Both the position numbers and the translations under genes were made by a program. From the NCBI GenBank assembly GCA_044340025.1, contig JBIIUJ010000125.1:1-7651 (forward strand): DNA of 7,651 bases, written 5' to 3'. Positions 1 to 5,286 of the stretch are shown here, piece after piece. How positions within the stretch are numbered: position 1 is the stretch's first letter; each line of letters opens with the position of its first letter. Below the pieces are notes generated by a model. That model saw only the letters and a list, made by a program, of their open reading frames with translations, had not been told where the DNA came from and did no database searches. This DNA is from JBIIUJ01 sp044340025 (lineage in GTDB: Bacteria; Pseudomonadota; Alphaproteobacteria; Caulobacterales; Aquidulcibacteraceae).

Positions 1-623
1 TAGCCAAGGTCAAGACCGCGATCACGCGGGCGACGGGGCGTGTTGCCACGATCCGGCGAGGGCTTGGTCGGTCCGTTCCCTTTGCCTTGGCCTTGGTCTT
101 GCCCGCGCTCTTCGCGCATGCGGCGGTAGCGGGCAGCGTCACGATAAAGCGCCAGCACTTGCTCGGCGTGCCTGCTACGAGCTGACTTGATGCGGTCCTG
201 GAGCGCTTGGCGTTCCTTCAGCTGATCCGCCACCAGCTTGTGGCGTTCAGTGCGGTCGCGCTCTTTGGCGAACTGCGCTTCAAGCTCGTTCTGCTTTCTG
301 ACCTTGAAGTATCGCCCCGTCAGAAAATCCCACACGCCCGCCCAGCCCTTGCGGGTGCGACTTGCCCTTGTCTGCTGTTCCGCGTTCCAGCGTTCCGCAT
401 GGACCTTGTCGAGCCCCGCGCGCGCTGCCTTATGGTCGGCGGTGAGACGCGTGCGCTCATCAATCAGCGGCTTCATGGCGTTCGCCGCCATACGCTTGGC
501 GTCCTTGATGTAACCTGACAGGCGCGGCGCGATCTTCTCCGCAAGCCATGCTTTCGTGTCCTCGACACCGAGAAGTTGGTTCGGATCACCGAGCTTCGCC
601 GTGACTTCTTTGGCTTTGGCTGT
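1..623 (-). pseudogene. Relaxase/mobilization protein, C-terminal fragment (N-terminus lost, runs off left edge)
   Basis: The minus strand reads without a stop from about 647 to position 1 (roughly 207 codons from 623). The product is highly charged and helical. It contains TAKLGDPNQLLGVEDTKAW, then AEKIAPRLSGYIKDAKRMA, a WDFLTGRYFKVRKQNELEAQ segment, a long Lys/Arg/Glu coiled-coil-like stretch, and a low-complexity QGQGKGNG tail rich in Pro and Arg. From memory this resembles the C-terminal tail of alphaproteobacterial MobA/VirD2-like relaxases, which nick oriT and lead plasmid or ICE transfer; the catalytic Tyr/His domain is not in the window. There is no credible start codon: an in-frame TGA lies at 648-650, and recognisable sequence stops near 623 where plus-strand RuvC sequence begins. 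It is therefore a decapitated gene, or a chimera edge. The family call is moderate; the open, protein-like frame is clear. Confidence 0.6.
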
Positions 624-632
624 CAATCGGCG
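616..632. other. Junction J1: relaxase fragment / RuvC-like fragment
   Basis: Minus-strand relaxase-like sequence ends (at its N-terminal side) near 623, and plus-strand RuvC-like sequence starts near 626. Both genes point away from this point and both lack their 5' parts, so a breakpoint must lie within these few bases. I see no inverted repeat, target duplication or transposase here. Confidence 0.55.
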
Positions 633-799
633 TCCCGGTCGGAACCATCAAGCGGCATGCGACGGCCAAGGGCAATGCGGGCAAGGACGCCGTCATCGCC
701 GCCGTCACGGCGCGCGGCTTCAGCCCGAAGGACGACAACGAAGCCGACGCCATCGCGCTGCTTCTCTGGGCCATCGAGACTGAGGGAGGCGTGCGATGA
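620..799 (+). pseudogene. RuvC-like Holliday junction resolvase, C-terminal remnant
   Basis: About 59 residues remain before the TGA at 797-799, and an in-frame TGA at 602-604 closes the frame upstream. The fragment contains VPVGTIKRHATAKGNAGKDA and ends DDNEADAIALLLWAIETEGG. The DDNEADA block matches the last acidic motif of RNase H-fold RuvC-type resolvases, where Asp residues bind the catalytic metal; the Lys/Arg-rich stretch before it fits the DNA-binding part of the fold. Full-length family members are around 150-180 residues, so two thirds are missing, including the first catalytic Asp. No start codon or ribosome site precedes the homologous part. It should be inactive, but its 3' end still supplies the ribosome site (GGAGG at 785-789) and the ATGA overlap for the next gene. 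Phage RuvC-like enzymes resolve branched DNA before packaging, which suits the module. Confidence 0.6.
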
Positions 800-999
800 G
801 ATGGGCGCCACCCGGATTCGGCGGCAAGCGGCGCTCGCCCGAAGAGATCAAGCGCGAAGGCTGGCGCGAGCAGAAAGTCCTCGTGGTCAGCGAGACCGAT
901 CCGCGCCTGACCTGGCCCGAGCGCGAGCTCGTGCGGCAACTCGGAGACAAGCTCTACGGATACAGGAAGGAGGCGCGGCATGGACGTCTGGACCCGTGA
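796..999 (+). CDS. Small conserved phage protein of unknown function (67 aa)
   Basis: This 67-residue protein starts at an ATG overlapping the RuvC stop (ATGA) and follows GGAGG at 785-789 with a six-base gap, an ideal site. It is rich in charged and aromatic residues, with GFGGKRRSPEEIKREGWREQ near the N-terminus and RLTWPERELVRQLGDKLYG in the middle. There is no signal peptide, membrane segment or cysteine motif. I recall similar short proteins between RuvC-like and DUF6362 genes in alphaproteobacterial prophages, but no function is known to me. The 3' end overlaps the next gene by 20 bases, so the three plus-strand genes look translationally coupled. The basic N-terminus could contact nucleic acid; that is only a guess. 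Confidence 0.7.
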   Translation: MRWAPPGFGGKRRSPEEIKREGWREQKVLVVSETDPRLTWPERELVRQLGDKLYGYRKEARHGRLDP

Positions 1000-1420
1000 T
1001 CAGGTGGAAGAGCGTCTCGCCGAGGCTGCCGATGTGCTGAAGCGCCTGCCTGATGCGAAAGGTCAGGGGTATTTCAGCACCTGGCCGCAGATCGTGTACG
1101 AGTTTGCAGATCTCGTCGGCCAGGAGCCCCCACGACTGCGCCGGCCCCCGCCGTCGCCTGCCTCGATCTCCCGGATGGAAAAGACCTTCGACTGGTTCGC
1201 CTGGCTGGAGCCGGAAGACGCCAAGCTCGTCTGGGCGCGCGCCGAGCGCACGCCGTGGAAGCCGATCTGCTGGCGCTTCGGTCTGTCGCGCGCCACCGCG
1301 CACCGCCGCTGGGAGTACGCGCTGAGCGTCATTACGTGGCGGCTCAACGGACGCCGACCACCCGCGAAGCGCTCACAGCGGTTCGTGGTTGAACGCGCTG
1401 CCGTCAGGGTGGCGAGATGA
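980..1420 (+). CDS. DUF6362 family protein, phage-associated
   Basis: The 146-aa product starts at ATG 980, six bases after GGAGG (969-973), inside the end of the preceding gene. It opens with a helical segment (VEERLAEAADVLKRLPDAKG), followed by the conserved TWPQIVYEFADLVGQEPP, a proline-rich linker (RRPPPSPASISRME, residues 54-67), a Trp-rich part (FDWFAWLEPEDAKLVWARA) and a helix-turn-helix-like stretch at about 94-112 (KPICWRFGLSRATAHRRWE). This is the layout of DUF6362, a family found in prophages of Alphaproteobacteria; the HTH-like region suggests DNA binding but no role is established. The length is normal. The last residues (AAVRVAR) overlap the 3' end of convergent vapC by 17 bases, so the natural C-terminus may have been altered where the toxin-antitoxin pair joined. 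Confidence 0.85.
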   Translation: MDVWTRDQVEERLAEAADVLKRLPDAKGQGYFSTWPQIVYEFADLVGQEPPRLRRPPPSPASISRMEKTFDWFAWLEPEDAKLVWARAERTPWKPICWRFGLSRATAHRRWEYALSVITWRLNGRRPPAKRSQRFVVERAAVRVAR

Positions 1421-1805
1421 GGCCGACCTTCGGGAAGTACGACCGATACCGCGCAGGATCGCGGGTCAGCAGGGTCATGCCCGACACTGCCGCATGCGCG
1501 CCGATGAAAAAGTCAGGCAGGACGCCCGTTCTGCTCCCGCCCTGTCGGCGGTATTGCTGAAAAGCCTTGCCCGCCAGAAATAATGCTTCGCGGGGGACAT
1601 CAGCCCATCCGATGTCCACGTCCTTCAGGAGGCGTTCGACCTCTTCGATCCGGTCATAGCCGACCGAGAACTCCGAATAGACCACTGCATTGATGACCAC
1701 TGGACCACGCACTGCAGCTGCGTCCAACTGTTCGATGGACCAGTCCGCCCAGTTCGGATCGTTCGTTGCGATGTCGAGCAGCACATTGGTGTCGACGAGG
1801 ATCAA
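1404..1805 (-). CDS. vapC: VapC-type PIN-domain toxin ribonuclease
   Basis: This 133-aa PIN-domain protein has all the expected acidic metal ligands: D5 in ILVDTN, E45 in VYSEF, D98 in LPDFFIGAHA, and D116 in TRDPARYRSYFP, a typical VapC C-terminal signature. PIN toxins are Mg-dependent ribonucleases that cut tRNA or rRNA when the antitoxin is degraded. The start is TTG (plus 1803-1805) sharing two bases with the TGA of the antitoxin gene (1802-1804), so translation is probably coupled to the antitoxin; a weak start also keeps toxin below antitoxin. No stop, frameshift or missing catalytic residue is visible, so the toxin looks functional. Its 3' end overlaps convergent DUF6362 by 17 bases. 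The subfamily resembles plasmid and chromosomal VapC paired with AbrB-type antitoxins. RNA target unknown. Confidence 0.93.
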   Translation of the reverse strand: MILVDTNVLLDIATNDPNWADWSIEQLDAAAVRGPVVINAVVYSEFSVGYDRIEEVERLLKDVDIGWADVPREALFLAGKAFQQYRRQGGSRTGVLPDFFIGAHAAVSGMTLLTRDPARYRSYFPKVGLISPP

Positions 1806-2041
1806 GCAGCTTCGCCCCGCGTAAGCGCCATGATCTCATCCGTGCTGAGGCGCGTCGTGGCCGTGCCACGCAGGCGCTCGAAGCGACTCGCCAGCGGTCG
1901 CCCTGCATCCTCGGCCTGGATGAAGGCGCGGCCATCCTTGTCGAGACTGAAGGCCACCTTCGTCCCCGGTTTGATGCCGAGGCGGTCCCGGATGGGCTTG
2001 GGGATGGTGACCTGTCCCTTACTGGTGACGGTAGCGGGCAT
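1802..2041 (-). CDS. vapB: VapB-type antitoxin with SpoVT/AbrB DNA-binding domain
   Basis: The 79-aa product carries a textbook SpoVT-AbrB swapped-hairpin domain at residues 5-29 (VTSKGQVTIPKPIRDRLGIK followed by PGTKV). Such domains dimerise and bind palindromic operators. The C-terminal half, including RLSTDEIMALTRGEA, is the part expected to wrap VapC and block its active site. The ATG (plus 2039-2041) is preceded by GAGG about six bases upstream. The gene lies directly ahead of vapC with an overlapping stop/start. A perfect inverted repeat only ten bases upstream of the start (2052-2079) is the likely autoregulatory operator, bound by VapB or the VapBC complex. Length and domain order are normal for the family. 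Confidence 0.93.
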   Translation of the reverse strand: MPATVTSKGQVTIPKPIRDRLGIKPGTKVAFSLDKDGRAFIQAEDAGRPLASRFERLRGTATTRLSTDEIMALTRGEAA

Positions 2042-2051
2042 GGCGATCCTC

Positions 2052-2079
2052 GTAATACCGGATTGATCTCAGGTATTAC
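2052..2079 (-). promoter_or_regulatory. Probable vapBC operator (8-bp perfect inverted repeat)
   Basis: GTAATACC (2052-2059) and its exact complement GGTATTAC (2072-2079) flank a 12-base spacer, starting 10 bases upstream of the vapB ATG. Its position and AT-rich arms in GC-rich DNA fit an AbrB-type autoregulatory operator. A weak promoter, TGGAAC (2100-2105) - 17 bp - TATGTA (2077-2082) read on the minus strand, would overlap the distal arm, so bound VapBC would block it. The promoter assignment is weak; the palindrome is exact. Confidence 0.75.
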
Positions 2080-2135
2080 ATACCACGCCCTGCGTCGCGG
2101 TTCCAGCCGATCGGTTGTCAAGCCCCTTGCGGTTC

Positions 2136-2173
2136 GTGAGACAATTTTCAGTGAGACATTTCCCGGCGAGACG
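2136..2173. repeat. Three 15-bp-spaced GTGAGACA-like direct repeats
   Basis: GTGAGACA occurs at 2136-2143 and 2151-2158, and a related GCGAGACG at 2166-2173. Starts are exactly 15 bases apart, with AT-rich spacers after the first two. The spacing is about 1.5 helical turns, so successive units would face alternate sides of the DNA. It could be a short protein-binding array or a decayed insertion-sequence end with multiple transposase sites. No transposase gene is present and I do not recognise the element. Confidence 0.45.
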
Positions 2174-2516
2174 AAACGGGCCGTGATGGGCTAGATTTCA
2201 GTCAACCTCGCGACAGGCGCGCACCAATTCGACACCCGATTACGCCCATTTGGGTTTGATCCGCCGATATCCTGGTTCCTTCCGGGCGGATTCCGTATGC
2301 GGGAGGGCGCGGCGCGAAACGTCGCTAGCGGCAGGCCGGATTTTTTGGGAAGCCAGCGATAGTCCAGCGCCATTCATGGCGGCTCCGAAGTCCCGACGAA
2401 TACAAGCTTTTTTGCCTCAAGACGGCTGCCGCGCCTAGACCCTTCGCGGAGTCCAGCCCGGCATCCGGCATCCAGCGGCCAATCGACGACGACACGCCCA
2501 GCCATCACCGGACATC
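2174..2516. other. Non-coding stretch between vapBC and the methyltransferase gene
   Basis: I see no convincing gene here. The base composition is less GC-rich than the flanking genes, with T-runs at 2341-2346 and near 2409-2414. There is an imperfectly explained inverted repeat, ATCCGCC (2259-2265) and GGCGGAT (2285-2291), and a 7-bp tandem CCGGCAT at 2458-2471. A 60-codon open frame on the minus strand (2191-2373) has a poor ribosome site and no recognisable family. The promoter for the methyltransferase gene presumably lies here, but I cannot identify it. The segment may be residue of an earlier insertion. Confidence 0.4.
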
Positions 2517-3836
2517 ATGACCCTCAGCTTCGCTCCCGAAGCGATCGAGACCTGGCCGCTCGACCGCCTGCGCCCCTATGCGCGCAACGCCAAGACCCAT
2601 GGCTCGGATCAGGTCGCCAAGATCGCCGCCAGCATGGCGGAGTTCGGCTGGACGGTCCCGGTGCTGGTGTCGGGCGATGGCGAAATCATTGCCGGCCATG
2701 GCCGCATCATGGCGGCCGCGCAGCTCGGCCTCACCGAAGCGCCGGTCATCGTGCTCGATCATCTGACCGAGGCGCAGCGTCGCGCTTACCGGATCGCCGA
2801 CAACAAGCTGACCGAGCTCGGGGCCTGGGACGAAGCGCTGCTTTCCGGCGAGTTGCAGGAACTCGTCGCTGATGAATTCGACCTGTCGCTGATCGGCTTC
2901 TCCGATGGCGAACTCGACCGGCTGCTTGCGATGGAACCGGGCGACGAGGCATCGGACGGCGCGGGCGTCGCCCCTGTCGTCATACCGGAACCGCCCCGCA
3001 ATCCGGCATCCCGCCTCGGGGATCTTTGGATTCTTGGCGACCACAGGCTGCTCTGCGGCGACAGTACGATCGCTGCAGATGTCCGCCGTCTGATGAATGG
3101 CCAGCGGGCGATCCTGTTCGCCACCGACCCGCCTTATCTCGTCGACTATGACGGCTCGAACCATCCGACCCGCAACAAGGACTGGTCGCCATCCTACGGC
3201 GTCACCTGGGATGACAGCAGCCAGGGCACGGAGCTCTACGACGGCTTCATCGCGGCGGCTGTCGCCGAGGCCATCACCGAGGACGCCGCCTGGTATTGTT
3301 GGCACGCCTCGCGCCGCCAGGCGATGCTGGAAGCCTGCTGGGAGAAGGCTGGGGCCTTCGTCCATCAGCAGATCATCTGGGTGAAGGACCGCGGGGTTCT
3401 GACCCGGTCGCATTACCTCTGGAAGCACGAGCCCTGCTTCATGGGCTGGATCAAGGGCAAACGCCCGCCAAAGGTGGCGGACGAAACGCTCCCCTCGACC
3501 TGGGCGCTGCCGAGTTTCGCCAAGGACGACCGGCCCGATCACCCGACGCCGAAGCCGCTCGACGCGTTCGGGATCCCGATGCGCCAGCATGTGGTGCGCG
3601 GCGGGCTCTGCTATGAGCCGTTTTCGGGTTCGGGATCGCAAATCATGGCGGGCGAAGCCAATGGCCGCCGCGTTTTCGCGATGGAGATCAGCCCGGCCTA
3701 TGTCGATGTCGCCATCGAACGCTGGCAGGCCGATACCGGACACGAGGCGATCCTCGATGGCGACGGTCGAACGTTTGCACAGGTGAGAACCGAACGGTTA
3801 CAGGCTGCGCGCTCGAAGGAATCCAATGCCGCCTGA
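2517..3836 (+). CDS. ParB-like domain / site-specific DNA methyltransferase fusion (N4/N6 type)
   Basis: This 439-aa two-domain protein has a ParB/Srx-like N-terminus (residues ~10-130, with PVLVSGDGEIIAGHGRIMAA at 48-67) joined by a short linker to an amino-methyltransferase domain (~165-410). The methylase motifs are clear: GDHRLLCGD at 174-182, the catalytic TDPPY at 203-207, HPTPKP at 342-347, and the AdoMet-binding EPFSGSGS at 367-374. DPPY before FxGxG is the beta-class order, as in CcrM. It should transfer methyl groups from AdoMet to adenine N6 or cytosine N4 in DNA; the target cannot be read from sequence. ParB-methylase fusions are common in prophages and are thought to modify phage DNA against host nucleases. 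No restriction enzyme is adjacent, so it appears to be an orphan. The ribosome site is weak (GGA at 2510-2512). Its TGA abuts the stop of the convergent CIA30 gene with no gap. Confidence 0.93.
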   Translation: MTLSFAPEAIETWPLDRLRPYARNAKTHGSDQVAKIAASMAEFGWTVPVLVSGDGEIIAGHGRIMAAAQLGLTEAPVIVLDHLTEAQRRAYRIADNKLTELGAWDEALLSGELQELVADEFDLSLIGFSDGELDRLLAMEPGDEASDGAGVAPVVIPEPPRNPASRLGDLWILGDHRLLCGDSTIAADVRRLMNGQRAILFATDPPYLVDYDGSNHPTRNKDWSPSYGVTWDDSSQGTELYDGFIAAAVAEAITEDAAWYCWHASRRQAMLEACWEKAGAFVHQQIIWVKDRGVLTRSHYLWKHEPCFMGWIKGKRPPKVADETLPSTWALPSFAKDDRPDHPTPKPLDAFGIPMRQHVVRGGLCYEPFSGSGSQIMAGEANGRRVFAMEISPAYVDVAIERWQADTGHEAILDGDGRTFAQVRTERLQAARSKESNAA

Positions 3837-4439
3837 TCAGCTGTGGAAGCGAACGCCACCAATCGCAATGTCGGCATGAAAGGCGCGACCAATCGCGACG
3901 ATGCCGATGCGGCGGAGCCTTGAAAGATTGAGCGGCGCGTCGATCCGGTGCGCCTCGAAGTTGGCGAAAAGCAGCCGAACGGTCTGCCACTCCGGCCTTG
4001 TAATAAAGCTCTGCCGACAGGACTGCCAGGGCCGGGCTACTTCCGCCGTGCGCAGGTGCAGATTGTAGCTCTCATTGTTGCCGATGACGTCGATCTCGAT
4101 GCCTGCCCAACCGCTTGCATCGATCGCGGCCCCGTCGGGCGCGAGGTCAAGCGCGATCTGGATAAAGCCGCCGTTGTTTTCGAGGCTCACGTCGCCCTGC
4201 ATCTGAATTGCTGCCCGGCCTTGAACAACCATGCGCCGCATTGTGCCGTTCGAGACGCCGCCCATAATGCGATCAGCGACCAGCTCCCAGGCCGCGCCGT
4301 TGCTCGCACGCGGCGACGTCTGACTGAGGTCGTCGATTGTTTCGGTCGTTGCGGCCAAGCTGCGGCTCCATTCGAGACCCGTTGCGATCATCGCAGCAGG
4401 CAAGACCATGACTGTTCGCCTGGTGATCATGACGCGCAT
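3837..4439 (-). CDS. Exported CIA30-domain protein (NADH:ubiquinone oxidoreductase intermediate-associated family)
   Basis: The 200-aa protein begins with a signal peptide: basic ITRRTV, a hydrophobic stretch (~10-22), and a likely cleavage after SLA around residue 29. The adjacent Arg pair followed by hydrophobic residues resembles a twin-arginine motif, though a Sec signal is possible. The rest is a CIA30 beta-sandwich: W51, DRIMGGVSNGTM (56-67), the hallmark VSLENNGGF (84-92), WAGIEIDVIGNNESYNLHLR (111-130) and FHADIAIGGVRF near the end. CIA30 proteins assist complex I assembly in mitochondria; bacterial exported versions are mostly uncharacterised and resemble carbohydrate-binding sandwiches. 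The context is odd: a minus-strand gene between two plus-strand phage genes, its stop abutting the methylase stop, its start only 25 bases from DUF7220. No strong ribosome site is seen, so the start may be the second Met (4430). Probably cargo, not a phage structural gene. Confidence 0.85.
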   Translation of the reverse strand: MRVMITRRTVMVLPAAMIATGLEWSRSLAATTETIDDLSQTSPRASNGAAWELVADRIMGGVSNGTMRRMVVQGRAAIQMQGDVSLENNGGFIQIALDLAPDGAAIDASGWAGIEIDVIGNNESYNLHLRTAEVARPWQSCRQSFITRPEWQTVRLLFANFEAHRIDAPLNLSRLRRIGIVAIGRAFHADIAIGGVRFHS

Positions 4440-4464
4440 CCGATTACATTACCCAGGGTCCTAC

Positions 4465-4755
4465 ATGAGACGAACCGAAGGGCATTGTACGAAGCAATCG
4501 CGCTGCATGTCGCTGGTCGAGTCCCTCGCCAATGTGATTGTCGGCTACGGGCTGGCCGTCGGCACGCAGATGCTTGTCTTTCCCCTGTTCGGGCTGCACA
4601 CGACGCTTGAGCAGAACCTGACGATCGGCGCGATCTTCACTCTCGTCAGCATCGCCCGGTCATTCGCCCTGCGACGGCTCTTCGAAGCGATCAGGGTTGC
4701 CAGTCGCTGCGGCGGCCATGCCGGACATGAAGAACCTGCGCCATCCCGTCGATGA
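4465..4755 (+). CDS. DUF7220 family small membrane protein, phage-associated
   Basis: From ATG 4465 this encodes 96 residues; ATG 4507 would also work, giving the conserved start MSLVESLANVIVGYGL. Two hydrophobic helices are visible (about 22-43 and 52-67), separated by FGLHTTLEQNL, then SIARSFALRRLFEAIRV. This matches DUF7220, short two-helix inner-membrane proteins frequent beside phage methylase and DUF3489 genes; function unknown. From memory the family usually ends just after the RRLFEA..RV motif. Here the frame continues about 18 residues (ASRCGGHAGHEEPAPSRR) by reading antisense through the end of the convergent relE-like gene, a 65-bp overlap. The natural stop therefore seems to have been lost when the toxin-antitoxin pair arrived. 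The start choice is uncertain: AGGG near 4454-4457 favours 4465 modestly. Confidence 0.75.
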   Translation: MRRTEGHCTKQSRCMSLVESLANVIVGYGLAVGTQMLVFPLFGLHTTLEQNLTIGAIFTLVSIARSFALRRLFEAIRVASRCGGHAGHEEPAPSRR

Positions 4756-5002
4756 CGGCATAGTAGATGCGCCAGCGAGTTGCCCGGCCGTAGAGAGCAC
4801 GGCGGATCGGCAGTTCGAAGGCCTGCGACTCCGGCGCGATCGGATGCGCCTCGGGCATTGTACCGAGGCGCAGGATCGTGTCCCTGATGCCTGACAGCCA
4901 TTCGTCCGCAGCCCTCGGGTTGCGTTCACGCAGCCAGACCCATGATTCAGTCAGATCATTCGCCGCGTTCGGCGTTATGATCACTGGCAATGGCGCGGTC
5001 AT
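4691..5002 (-). CDS. RelE/ParE-superfamily toxin
   Basis: The 103-aa protein has the RelE/ParE fold signature: an early strand (LPVIITPNAANDLTESW), two helices with AADEWLSGIRDTILRL (31-46), and the C-terminal hairpin RWRIYYAVIDGMAQVLHVRH (76-95). RelE members cut mRNA in the ribosome and ParE members poison gyrase; sequence alone does not separate them here. The basic C-terminal HVRHGRRSDW resembles the RelE active-site strand and supports an intact toxin. Its ATG overlaps the antitoxin TGA as ATGA (4999-5002), so it is translationally coupled. The 3' end runs 65 bases into convergent DUF7220. Length is typical. Confidence 0.88.
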   Translation of the reverse strand: MTAPLPVIITPNAANDLTESWVWLRERNPRAADEWLSGIRDTILRLGTMPEAHPIAPESQAFELPIRRALYGRATRWRIYYAVIDGMAQVLHVRHGRRSDWQP

Positions 5003-5274
5003 TTCGATTGGGCAAGGCCGTCGAAAAAGCGCCCGGCCTCGATGCCTTCACCAGCGCGCGCCTGCGTCAGACCCTTGCGGATCCCGGCGACGGTCTCGGC
5101 GTAGTCGAGCTGGTCCTGCATCTCCTGCCACGCCGCCGCATCCATCACGACGACCGAGGGCTTGCCATTCACGGTCAGGATCTGCGGCCGCCCGGTTTCC
5201 TTGATGCGCGCGATCATGCGCGCCGACTCCCGCTTGAACTCGGTCAGCGGGCTGATGTCCTCGGTGATGTTCAT
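4999..5274 (-). CDS. Phd/YefM-family antitoxin
   Basis: I choose the ATG at plus 5272-5274, which gives 91 residues beginning MNITEDISPLTEFKRESARM. A perfect AGGAGG (plus 5281-5286) lies six bases upstream, whereas the upstream in-frame ATG at 5295 would place that site inside the gene. The N-terminal half is the Phd/YefM DNA-binding fold (PLTEFKRESARMIARIKETG, then the LTVNGKPSVVVMDAAAW strand-helix). The C-terminal part (AGIRKGLTQARAGEGIEAGR) is the flexible tail that neutralises the toxin. It precedes the RelE/ParE-like toxin with a 4-base overlap. A promoter framed by a 12-bp inverted repeat immediately upstream (5287-5337) indicates autorepression. Confidence 0.9.
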   Translation of the reverse strand: MNITEDISPLTEFKRESARMIARIKETGRPQILTVNGKPSVVVMDAAAWQEMQDQLDYAETVAGIRKGLTQARAGEGIEAGRFFDGLAQSK

Positions 5275-5286
5275 GGCTAGCCTCCT

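Noticed and set aside
207..518. Open frames on the plus strand near the left edge
   Set aside because: They lie opposite the relaxase-like fragment, which has the protein-like helical composition and remains open to the window edge.
586..1303. Minus-strand frames opposite the RuvC remnant and DUF6362
   Set aside because: They are shadows of genes with strong ribosome sites, coupled starts and recognised families.
2136..2173. CRISPR array
   Set aside because: The repeat unit is only 8 bases with 7-base gaps and three copies, far too short; no cas gene is present.
2191..2373. 60-codon minus-strand open frame in the gene-free stretch
   Set aside because: The only ribosome-site-like GGAG is nine bases away and the product matches no family I know; the length is within chance expectation.
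2458..2471. Tandem CCGGCAT repeat as a regulatory site
   Set aside because: Two 7-bp copies in GC-rich DNA can arise by chance or slippage, and no promoter is associated with them.
2505..3743. 412-codon open frame on the minus strand
   Set aside because: It is entirely antisense to the methyltransferase, whose motifs are unambiguous. Long antisense frames are common in GC-rich genes, and its protein is Arg/Gly-rich with no family.
3948..4610. 220-codon open frame on the plus strand
   Set aside because: It overlaps the CIA30 gene antisense and DUF7220 in another frame. The composition is unnatural, and CIA30 has clear family motifs.
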